From JACZWL01 sp046756445 (GTDB taxonomy: Bacteria; Pseudomonadota; Gammaproteobacteria; Steroidobacterales; Woeseiaceae), in the NCBI GenBank assembly GCA_046756445.1, contig JBHHWI010000007.1, positions 1-51,748 on the forward strand: DNA of 51,748 bases. Direction: 5' to 3'. Under the pieces are notes generated by a model that did not search any database, was not told the DNA's origin, and saw only the letters and a program-made list of their open reading frames with translations. A program made the translations under genes and the position numbers. The number at the start of each line of letters is the position of its first letter. Within the stretch, counting starts at the first letter, position 1. This document shows, one piece after another, positions 1 through 6,783 of the stretch.

Positions 1-965
1 TCGCCAAGAATCTTCGAGAACAGATCCGGATCGACGTTACCGCCAGTCAGAATGGCGACCGTGGCTTTGTCCCCGCAGTCCGCTTTTCCGGTCAACACGG
101 CCGCGAGAGCAGCGGCGCCGCCCGGCTCGACGACGAGCTTCAGGTTTTCGAAAGCGAATCGCATGGCGGCTTTGACTTCGTCATCGCTGACGACCAGCCC
201 CGGACCCGCCAGTTGCTGGAGAATCGGGAACGGAAGCTCGCCGGGAGTCTCTGCCAGAAGTGCATCGCAGATCGAGCGCGCCGTCTTTGAATTCGACCGG
301 CGCACACCGTCGCGCAGCGATCGCGCGGTGTCATCGAAATGCTCCGGCTCTACCGTGTGCACCGCCGCTGTCGGCGCCAGTGCCTTTATCGCGATTGCGC
401 AACCTGCACTCAGCCCGCCACCGCCGCAGTTGATGAGAACCTGATCGGGCTCGATGCCGAGTGCCTTACATTGCTCGACGATCTCGAGACCTACCGTGCC
501 CTGGCCGGCAACAATACGATCATCGTCATACGACGGCACTATTTCGGCGCCACGCTCCCTTGCGAGCTCGCGGGCGATGGCCTCGCGGTCGCCCGTATAT
601 CGATCATAGAAGATGACTTCACCGCCGAAGCGCCTCGTTCGATCAATCTTGGCTTTCGGCGCGTCCGACGGCATGACGATGGCTGTCCTGATGCCCAGCA
701 GACTTCCCGCCGCGGCAACGCCCTGAGCGTGATTGCCCGATGACCATGCCACGACCCCCTTGCTCGCCCGGTCGGCCGGCAGTTGACTCATCAGGTTGTA
801 AGCACCACGGATCTTGAAGGAGCCGATTGTCTGAAGACACTCGGGCTTGAGCCATACTTTGCCGCCGGCAATCTCGTTGAGCTCCGCCGATTGAATGAGC
901 GGGGTCCTGACCACGATGTCCGACAGGCGCTCCGCCGCGGCTTCGATATCGGCAAGTTCGATCAT
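1..965 (-). CDS. Threonine/serine dehydratase (PLP fold type II), 3' end cut by window edge
   Basis: About 321 residues are visible and the C-terminus lies beyond the left edge. The protein has the PLP-lysine motif SFKIRGA (Lys about 51), an SSGNHAQG loop that binds the substrate carboxylate, and the phosphate-binding GGGGLSAG loop (about 181-188), all typical of threonine ammonia-lyases and serine racemases/dehydratases. Family role: PLP-dependent deamination of L-threonine or L-serine to the 2-oxoacid in the cytoplasm. No ACT regulatory domain is reached before the edge, so biosynthetic IlvA and catabolic TdcB or serine racemase cannot be separated. The ATG overlaps the stop of the pterin dehydratase gene by ATGA, so the two are translationally coupled. 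Confidence 0.9.
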   Translation of the reverse strand, partial: MIELADIEAAAERLSDIVVRTPLIQSAELNEIAGGKVWLKPECLQTIGSFKIRGAYNLMSQLPADRASKGVVAWSSGNHAQGVAAAGSLLGIRTAIVMPSDAPKAKIDRTRRFGGEVIFYDRYTGDREAIARELARERGAEIVPSYDDDRIVAGQGTVGLEIVEQCKALGIEPDQVLINCGGGGLSAGCAIAIKALAPTAAVHTVEPEHFDDTARSLRDGVRRSNSKTARSICDALLAETPGELPFPILQQLAGPGLVVSDDEVKAAMRFAFENLKLVVEPGGAAALAAVLTGKADCGDKATVAILTGGNVDPDLFSKILG

Positions 966-1309
966 TCAGTGGCCAGCCGGTCGATCTTCGCGGCGCAAAT
1001 GAAGTCGTTGTCGGAGAGCCCGTCAATTGCCGTTGTCATGTACCGGACACGACAACTTCCGTAGTTGACAGTCATTTCCGGGTGGTGGCCCTCGGATGTC
1101 GCAATCCATGCGACGGCATTGGCAAACGCGATTGTCTTGCCGAATGTCCCGAAGGCAAACACCCGGCTGATGGCGTCGCCGGCGTCCGCTAGCTTCCAGT
1201 CCGGGTGTAAGGCCGGCATCAATTCACGGGCCTGGTCCGCGCTCAGCGGAACGACGCCGCCCTCGCATGGACGGCAGTTACGATCGACGAGTGCTGTCAT
1301 GAGGGGCAC
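962..1309 (-). CDS. phhB: Pterin-4a-carbinolamine dehydratase
   Basis: 115 residues, the usual family length (about 95-120). The motif HHPEM (two active-site His) followed by GLSDNDFICAAKID is diagnostic of PhhB/DCoH. The enzyme dehydrates 4a-hydroxytetrahydrobiopterin to recycle the cofactor of aromatic amino acid hydroxylases. No phenylalanine hydroxylase gene is visible here. One oddity: the third catalytic position, usually the His of a TH dipeptide about 17 residues after HHP (WTH or STH in relatives), reads TT. The gene overlaps the downstream dehydratase by 4 bases. Family assignment is firm; full catalytic competence is less so. Confidence 0.88.
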   Translation of the reverse strand: MPLMTALVDRNCRPCEGGVVPLSADQARELMPALHPDWKLADAGDAISRVFAFGTFGKTIAFANAVAWIATSEGHHPEMTVNYGSCRVRYMTTAIDGLSDNDFICAAKIDRLATE

Positions 1310-1321
1310 TATAACAAGAAG

Positions 1322-1344
1322 GGCCGGACTCGAAGAGCCCGGCC
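1322..1344. terminator. Hairpin downstream of the OmpA-like gene
   Basis: GGCCGG (1322-1327) and CCGGCC (1339-1344) form a stem that continues inward through a CTC/GAG pairing across one mismatch, closing a GAA loop. On the minus strand it is followed by a T-rich stretch (CTTCTTGTTAT), which suits an intrinsic terminator after the OmpA-like gene and before phhB. A weaker inverted repeat (GACTC/GAGTC) lies at about 1352-1367. Confidence 0.5.
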
Positions 1345-1381
1345 AATGGGTGACTCAGAGGTGAGTCGCTTTGGGGAACGT

Positions 1382-2083
1382 TCAGTCAGGATTTGACGCG
1401 ACCGAGTGTATCTGTTCCACGAACAGTGTCAGGCTGACCTTTCGCTCGAGCGCATAACCGTCGCTGTCCTTATCGGCTGCCGGCGACTCGCCGTGCGCGG
1501 CGAGTCCGATGCGCGATTGGTCCACGCCCCCGGATACCAGCGTATCGCGCACATGGGCCGCCCGCCGTTCGGAAAGCTTCTGGTTGTATTCCGCATCGCC
1601 TCGCTCGTCAGCGAATCCGTCGAGTTGGATCCGGACATCGGGCATTGTCGAGAGGCTCTCCGCGAGCTTCCGCAGCTTCCTGTCCGTCGCGGCGCCGAGC
1701 ACTTCTTCGTCGGTGCGAAACAGGAGATCCATTTCGATGCCGGCCTGCATCATTGCCCGCGCTCGATGCAGGTCTCCGCCCAGAGAAGCGATATCGCTGT
1801 TCAGTGCATCGACACTTTTTTCCAGTGCCGCGATCGTCTTTCTCGAGCTGACCAGGGAACCGGACAGGGTGGTTACGTCAACGTCCTTCCTGTGGAATTC
1901 GTCGCCCAGCTTCGCGCCGACGGCCGCACCGATGATCGCCCCGAAGGGGCCGCCTGCGATACCGCCGATGATACCGCCGACGCCAACGCCGATACGTTCC
2001 TGTCCGGATGCCGCGCCTTCGGCCATCGCCGGCGCCGCGATCAGGCAGGTGAGCATTCCGATAGCAATAAGTTGATTACGCAT
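1382..2083 (-). CDS. Glycine-zipper, coiled-coil, OmpA-like envelope protein
   Basis: 233 residues from the ATG at 2083, chosen because GAGGAAA lies just upstream and the product begins with a signal peptide (MRNQLIAIGM...APAMA). After it comes a glycine zipper (GVGGIIGGIAGGPFGAIIGA), a helical coiled-coil stretch (about 65-115), then an OmpA/MotB-type peptidoglycan-binding domain (motifs GFADERGDAEYN, LSERRAAHV). It probably sits in the periplasm or outer membrane, bound to peptidoglycan. The layout resembles sortase-associated PdsO proteins, but no sortase is visible here. It lies 131 bases downstream of the vWA gene on the same strand and may be the wall anchor of that system. Function is inferred from fold only. 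Confidence 0.75.
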   Translation of the reverse strand: MRNQLIAIGMLTCLIAAPAMAEGAASGQERIGVGVGGIIGGIAGGPFGAIIGAAVGAKLGDEFHRKDVDVTTLSGSLVSSRKTIAALEKSVDALNSDIASLGGDLHRARAMMQAGIEMDLLFRTDEEVLGAATDRKLRKLAESLSTMPDVRIQLDGFADERGDAEYNQKLSERRAAHVRDTLVSGGVDQSRIGLAAHGESPAADKDSDGYALERKVSLTLFVEQIHSVASNPD

Positions 2084-2214
2084 TGTCTTTTCCTCCGCAA
2101 GGCCGGCCACTCCTGTGGCCCCGTTGGAGTCAATTACAAGGCGAGAATCGGTTGATCTGCGGCCGCCGGAATGGCAGGGCGGCGATCAATTGTGGCGAAA
2201 TGTGTGGAAGCTAT

Positions 2215-3213
2215 CTAACCCGCGCCGGTCAGCCCGACGAAGGTGCCGCCGTTTCGCTCACACAACACGCGCATGAGCCTGGCGAATTTCTGCGTTTCGG
2301 CCGGGACCCGCCCGCCGCCGAACTGAAACAGCGGAAAACCGACGGCATGAATCCTGACCATCTGGCTGCCATCGGGCTGTGTCTTGTTTCGTTGTTCAAT
2401 CGCCCTGATTACCGGTTCCGTGGACTTGCCCCCGAAATCGTCGCCAAATACGTAAATGCTGATTTTTTTGTCGGGAGACCAGAACGTGTCTATCGCATAC
2501 ATGATGCCGTCGACAGGATTACTGTCGCTGAACGGCGCCCACGTGCGCATCGTGTTCGTGATCGCCTGGCGCCGCCCGGGCGTATCGGGTATCCATTTTC
2601 CGGCGTACTGCTGGAACATGTACTGGCCGTTATCGTTGAGGATCTGGAGGCCCTTGACTTCGGGATAGACCTCGAGGGTCTCGGTGAGCTTGCGTTGCAC
2701 CCGGCCCCAGTTGTACTGCTGCATGCTCCCGGACGTATCGATCACGAAGATGACGTATTCGCTGTCGACCGGGATCCCGGCTACCGCATCATCATCCGGA
2801 CGCTTGTAATAGGGCTGCAGGCGCAACATCTCTGCGGTCAGGGTCTGGCGCGCGGCGCGCAGATCACCCTCGTCAATCACGGCTTCCTCGGCGTCGTCGA
2901 AGGTGGCGGCGTACCGGCCCTGCACCGTATCCAGCTCGCCCTGCATCCGCGCAAGCGTCATTTTGGTAGTCGATGTCTGCTCCCGAATCGAGACGAGGTC
3001 CCGGTTGATCACGGCCGACTCCCCGCGAATATCGAACAGCTCCTGCTGCAACAATGCGATCAGCGCTTCGAGATCGGCCTGGGTCTTTTCGATGATGACG
3101 GGCTCGTAGATCTTGCTGAGCACGAGCAACAAGATGATAGCGCCAAATCCGCAAGAGATGACGTCGAGGAAAGACAGGCTGAATGTCTCGAAATCTTTGC
3201 GGCGCTTGGTCAT
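2215..3213 (-). CDS. vWA protein with ExbD/TolR-like N-terminal helix (copy 1)
   Basis: 332 residues from the ATG at 3213, which overlaps the stop of the previous gene as ATGA. Residues 12-34 form one transmembrane helix opening with SFLDVISCGFGA, placing Asp17 as in the FIDVM/LLDVL helix of ExbD and TolR, where the Asp carries protons. A coiled-coil linker (about 41-130) leads to a vWA domain with the MIDAS motif DTSGSM (Asp159, Ser161, Ser163) and a later DD pair (258-259). Predicted topology: short cytoplasmic N-terminus, periplasmic vWA domain. It pairs with a near-identical N-terminal design in the adjacent gene and lies close to a MotA/ExbB-family gene. A role as the vWA-bearing partner of that channel is inference. 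Confidence 0.8.
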   Translation of the reverse strand: MTKRRKDFETFSLSFLDVISCGFGAIILLLVLSKIYEPVIIEKTQADLEALIALLQQELFDIRGESAVINRDLVSIREQTSTTKMTLARMQGELDTVQGRYAATFDDAEEAVIDEGDLRAARQTLTAEMLRLQPYYKRPDDDAVAGIPVDSEYVIFVIDTSGSMQQYNWGRVQRKLTETLEVYPEVKGLQILNDNGQYMFQQYAGKWIPDTPGRRQAITNTMRTWAPFSDSNPVDGIMYAIDTFWSPDKKISIYVFGDDFGGKSTEPVIRAIEQRNKTQPDGSQMVRIHAVGFPLFQFGGGRVPAETQKFARLMRVLCERNGGTFVGLTGAG

Positions 3214-4307
3214 GGCCAGTCCCTGCTGACACTGACGAACGAGCCCCCCGTGGAATTCGCGAGTGCCCAATAAGCGACCGCCGCATCCGGATCTGCTTCC
3301 ATTGGGAATAACAAGGTATTGACCGGCACGCCGCTCGGAATCTCGCGCACCGCCTGATTGTGCAGCACGTAGCGCTCCCTCGCCGAAATCGTCGTTCGGC
3401 TGGTAGGCTCGTCCTCCATCGTCGGCAGGCTATCGGTGATCAATATGACGTTGTCCGGTTTCGGTGTTAGTTGCCGGATTACCCGGTAAGCTGCATGCAT
3501 GTTGGTGCCGTTCTCCGGTGCTGACCGGCGGAGTGTCCTTATCGCTTCGTCGATTTGATTGCCGTCGCTGACATCGAGCCACACGCCATCGCTGCCAACG
3601 ACGGCCGGTCTGGCCTTGCTGTTGAAAAGGTAGATCTGAAACTTGGATTCCTGACCGAGCTGGGTTGTCAGCCAGTCGACGCTGGCCACGGCCTGGCGCC
3701 ATTTTACCGCGCGGAGCTTGTCGCGTTCGGCCATGTTGCGGCGCCGAATGACATTGACAATCTTGCTGTCCAGCATACTGGCCGAGTTGTCGATCAGGAT
3801 CAGTACGCGGTCGCCGCCGACCCTGAGGCCCGTCAGGTACTGACGGTCACCGATACCCCTGAATGCCCTCACCCTCGTGCCTTCTGCATCCTGTTCTTTC
3901 GCAAGCGCGAGCAAGCGCTCCTTTTCCTTCTCCAGCCTTTCGATGTCTGCTTGAAGCTTTTCGATTCGTTCAATCTTCGCCAGCGTGTCCTTGTCGTATT
4001 CCGCCAGCTCGGCTTTCAGCTGTTCCAGGAGCGCGATGATCTGTGCAATCTGCCCTTCGGCCCGCACTTTCTCGTCTTCGAGCTGTTCCATCGTGTTTTT
4101 GGCGAGAACCAGGTTCTTGCGCCCGTCGAGCACTTCGAACTCGAGCCTCGTGGTCTCGGCCATGAGTTCGCTGTTATCAGTGTCGGTAGTTTCCTTGACC
4201 TGGGCGTTGATGATCATGAAGAACAGTACGACGGCGCCGAGCCCGCAACTCATCACGTCGAGGAACGACATGCCGATTATTTGCGATTGGGGTCTCTTAC
4301 GTGCCAT
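3210..4307 (-). CDS. vWA protein with ExbD/TolR-like N-terminal helix (copy 2)
   Basis: 365 residues. The N-terminus (GMSFLDVMSCGLGAVVLFFM) is a single helix with Asp17 at exactly the same residue number as in copy 1, again resembling the proton-carrying helix of ExbD/TolR. A long charged coiled coil (about 44-140) follows, then a vWA domain with an intact MIDAS: DNSASM (Asp173, Ser175, Ser177), Thr268 in ENGTN, and Asp292 in ITDSLP. Metal-dependent binding of a protein ligand is the usual vWA role. It overlaps the ASKHA/FHA gene by 11 bases and the copy 1 gene by 4. The two vWA proteins differ in length and domain detail, so a heterodimer is plausible but unproven. Confidence 0.82.
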   Translation of the reverse strand: MARKRPQSQIIGMSFLDVMSCGLGAVVLFFMIINAQVKETTDTDNSELMAETTRLEFEVLDGRKNLVLAKNTMEQLEDEKVRAEGQIAQIIALLEQLKAELAEYDKDTLAKIERIEKLQADIERLEKEKERLLALAKEQDAEGTRVRAFRGIGDRQYLTGLRVGGDRVLILIDNSASMLDSKIVNVIRRRNMAERDKLRAVKWRQAVASVDWLTTQLGQESKFQIYLFNSKARPAVVGSDGVWLDVSDGNQIDEAIRTLRRSAPENGTNMHAAYRVIRQLTPKPDNVILITDSLPTMEDEPTSRTTISARERYVLHNQAVREIPSGVPVNTLLFPMEADPDAAVAYWALANSTGGSFVSVSRDWP

Positions 4308-5667
4308 GTGACTCTGCCAGTGCGATCAGCTCCAGCTCGTGACCCGGCGATCCCAGCCTCAGCGAATCTCCTACCTGCAGTACGGCGGACCCGTCGATCC
4401 GGTGGCCGTTCAGGAAAGTGCCATAACGGCTGTAATCCTCAAGAACGCATTGGCCGTTCTCGCACCGCACCGAGCAGTGCCTCCTCGACACACCGGGCAT
4501 TGCTGTCGGCAACGGTACCGTACGCTCGCCCTCGGCTATCTGCGAGCCGAGCACCAGCGGAGATTCTTCGATCCTGTAGGCCATATGGTCGAACAGCAAA
4601 TGTGTCGGTCGCGCTGAATGTGCATGCCCGGGCTGCTCGGATTCGACCTCGACTGCGGCCTGGTCCCAGGGTAGCTGACGGATCAGGCTGATTCCCTTGC
4701 CCGATCCCGCCATATCGCGGCAGCGTGCCAGCGCTCCCCTTGCCGTTGCGCCCGGCTCGAGCAAAAAGACCTTGCCGCCGACCCGGGCCTTGAGCATGTC
4801 TGCCAGTCCCGGCAGGTGTGCGATTCGCGCGGACAACTGAATCGCGGGCGTGTCCTCGGCGCGATAAAGGGCCCGTAGCTTGCTGGCGATGCCCTGATAG
4901 ATCGGCGCGGCGGCGCCAATTAACTCCAGTGATTCGATCTCGGCCTCGTGACTCAGGTTGCCGAACGCCAGCTCCAGGCTCACGCTGTCCGACGAACATG
5001 CCCGGGCAAGCCAGCCGCCGAGCCGGTCGAGGAGCATTTGCTCGGCCTGTGCGGTGTGCAGCGGATCGAATCGCGACTGTTTCACGAATGCCTCCGCGAT
5101 CATTCTTATCCATGCATCGTACAGTTCATAAATACCGCCCGCGTCCAGTATTTCGAATCGTTCGACCTGAGTCCGACCAGGCTGCGCCAGTCGTGTCAGG
5201 CTGGTCGAATGCAGGCTGATATCGATATGGACCGGCACGGCATTCCTGTATTCGCGGCGAGTCGCCGCGACGGCCGAATCAACCATGGCGATGACAGGCA
5301 ATTTGATTTCCGACGCGATACCGAGCAACAGGCCCAGATGATCAGTGCTCATATAGGGCGGCACGGCGATGACCAGGCTCTTGTACGTGGCCGCCAGTGG
5401 GCCCCACATCTGCTCGAGCTGGCGGCTCACCAGGTCGGCGGCGCTCAGGTGCCGAAACCGGCGATCCGCAAGCGGCGTCGTTACCAGGTCGGCCCAGTAG
5501 TGGTGTTGAATTCTTCGCGGCTTTATCCGCGCAACCGCATACGCCTCGTTGCCTGTCGTCAGTCCGTCGTCTTCCAGCAGCGCGAAGCCGGGCTCGCGAT
5601 ACAGGACCCGCTTTGAGTCGAGTACCGTAATTCCGGCATCGTTTATGTGGGCGGCAACGACACTCAA
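4297..5667 (-). CDS. ASKHA (Hsp70/actin-like) plus C-terminal FHA domain protein
   Basis: 456 residues, soluble. Residues about 1-320 look like an ASKHA ATPase fold: a stretch resembling the Hsp70 phosphate/connect region (SLVIAVPPYMS, then MVDSAVAA) and an ILDAGGIY segment. I see no perfect Hsp70 signature, so ATPase activity is uncertain. Residues about 355-450 are a classic FHA domain (LVLGS, GVSRRH at 392-397, YGTFLNG at 415-421), which binds phosphothreonine peptides. The start is TTG at 5667; no other start lies between it and the preceding stop, and AGGA is upstream. A reader of kinase output that docks on the membrane complex is the likely role. Confidence 0.65.
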   Translation of the reverse strand: MSVVAAHINDAGITVLDSKRVLYREPGFALLEDDGLTTGNEAYAVARIKPRRIQHHYWADLVTTPLADRRFRHLSAADLVSRQLEQMWGPLAATYKSLVIAVPPYMSTDHLGLLLGIASEIKLPVIAMVDSAVAATRREYRNAVPVHIDISLHSTSLTRLAQPGRTQVERFEILDAGGIYELYDAWIRMIAEAFVKQSRFDPLHTAQAEQMLLDRLGGWLARACSSDSVSLELAFGNLSHEAEIESLELIGAAAPIYQGIASKLRALYRAEDTPAIQLSARIAHLPGLADMLKARVGGKVFLLEPGATARGALARCRDMAGSGKGISLIRQLPWDQAAVEVESEQPGHAHSARPTHLLFDHMAYRIEESPLVLGSQIAEGERTVPLPTAMPGVSRRHCSVRCENGQCVLEDYSRYGTFLNGHRIDGSAVLQVGDSLRLGSPGHELELIALAESHGT

Positions 5668-5686
5668 GCTTGAAGTCCTGACAGGC

Positions 5687-6487
5687 TCAATCCGATTTCA
5701 TATGCCGGATCAGCTTGGCGTCGCAATAACTTTCGCTGTCAAACACGAGGCGCTCCTGCAGCAGCTGCAGCTGATGCACCAGAAACATCAGGAAAATACT
5801 GATCAACAGCGCGATAAAGGTCGAGTTGAAGGCAACGCCGAGACTCAGGGTCACACCGGCGATATCACCGTGCACGGCCTTGTCGGCCTGCGCTAGCGCC
5901 TCACCGATGCCTCTGACCGTTCCGATGAACCCGATCGACGGAATCGCCCAGGAAATGTAGCGGATCATCGACAGTTCCGACTCCAGCCTGTCTGCCTCGG
6001 ATTCGCAGATCGTGTGCGTGCTGCTCGAGACGTCCTGGATGTTCCTCGTCGAGCTGAACCGCTGCAATGCATTGAGCAGGGCACGCGGCAGTAACATCTG
6101 TTGATTTTCCTCGGGCAGCGCCTGTACCTGGCGCGCAAACTCGCGCGTGTCCTCGGGCAATATTCGCATCCCCTCGGCAACCGGGACGAGGTCGACCCCG
6201 AGTAGCTTTCGTTCATTGACGAGTCGGAACGTCTTGTACCCCATGATGGCCAGCGCCCAGAACATCAGGACGAAACAGGACTCCTGCTCGAGATCCTTGA
6301 TCAGCACCCACACCGATCGCTGGCGGACATAGTCGGGATCTGCCAAAGCCGCCTGGTTTTGTTCCTCGATAATCTGCGCGGCGTTCGGGCGAACGATCGA
6401 GACATAAATTGCATGCACGATGATGATTGCGATGATCAGTGCAAAGAGCTGATACACGAACTCGATCGGGATGTTCCTTTTCTTCAT
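5687..6487 (-). CDS. MotA/TolQ/ExbB-family proton channel protein
   Basis: 266 residues with four predicted membrane segments (about 11-30, 70-86, 176-194, 211-236) and a cytoplasmic loop of about 85 residues between the second and third. The signature PSIGFIGTVRGIG (183-195) and the helix GVAFNSTFIALLISI match the pore-lining helices of ExbB/TolQ/MotA. Family members form pentamers around two copies of an ExbD/TolR/MotB-type helix and convert ion flow into torque or conformational work. No ExbD or TolR gene is adjacent; the only candidates with the matching Asp helix are the two vWA proteins downstream. The gene is in one transcription unit with them. Confidence 0.85.
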   Translation of the reverse strand: MKKRNIPIEFVYQLFALIIAIIIVHAIYVSIVRPNAAQIIEEQNQAALADPDYVRQRSVWVLIKDLEQESCFVLMFWALAIMGYKTFRLVNERKLLGVDLVPVAEGMRILPEDTREFARQVQALPEENQQMLLPRALLNALQRFSSTRNIQDVSSSTHTICESEADRLESELSMIRYISWAIPSIGFIGTVRGIGEALAQADKAVHGDIAGVTLSLGVAFNSTFIALLISIFLMFLVHQLQLLQERLVFDSESYCDAKLIRHMKSD

Positions 6488-6506
6488 AAGGGGTGACGAC
6501 CTCTGG

Positions 6507-6743
6507 TCAGATATCGACGGGAAAGGGCAGGTTCTGGTCGGCAGTTACATCCTGGCTAGGCACGAAGTCGTCTTCGTCTTCCTCCCCGTATCCCTGGTCG
6601 TCGAGGTCCGAGTCGTCCTCCTCCTCGGCTGCCTGCGTCTCCTCGGTCTCCTCAGCCTCTGCATCGGCGGGATCTTCGGTCTCCTGCGGCCAGGAGACCG
6701 ACGCCAGCACTATCACCAACAGCAATGTAACTACGTGTCTCAT
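6507..6743 (-). CDS. Small, very acidic secreted protein
   Basis: 78 residues. A hydrophobic signal sequence (about 1-19, MRHVVTLLLVIVLASVSW) precedes a tail made mostly of Glu, Asp, Ala and Thr (runs such as EEEDDSDLDD). No known domain is recognised. Such tails bind cations or basic protein surfaces, but no function can be assigned. It sits between the PEGA/FGE gene and the channel gene with short gaps (about 40 and 19 bases), so it belongs to the cluster. Codon bias and the signal peptide argue that it is real despite its small size. Confidence 0.65.
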   Translation of the reverse strand: MRHVVTLLLVIVLASVSWPQETEDPADAEAEETEETQAAEEEDDSDLDDQGYGEEDEDDFVPSQDVTADQNLPFPVDI

Positions 6744-6783
6744 AATGTGTTTGACAATTTTAATCGAATATTGCTCACGTAGT

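Noticed and set aside
1382..2083. Proteobacterial sortase (Pds) system
   Set aside because: The OmpA-like protein resembles PdsO, but no sortase gene is visible in the window.
2083..3273. 396-residue plus-strand frame
   Set aside because: Antisense of the vWA gene with a MIDAS motif; no domain.
2215..6487. Zorya defence system
   Set aside because: A MotA-like gene is present, but no ZorB-type OmpA fusion and no ZorC/ZorD helicase; vWA proteins take their place.
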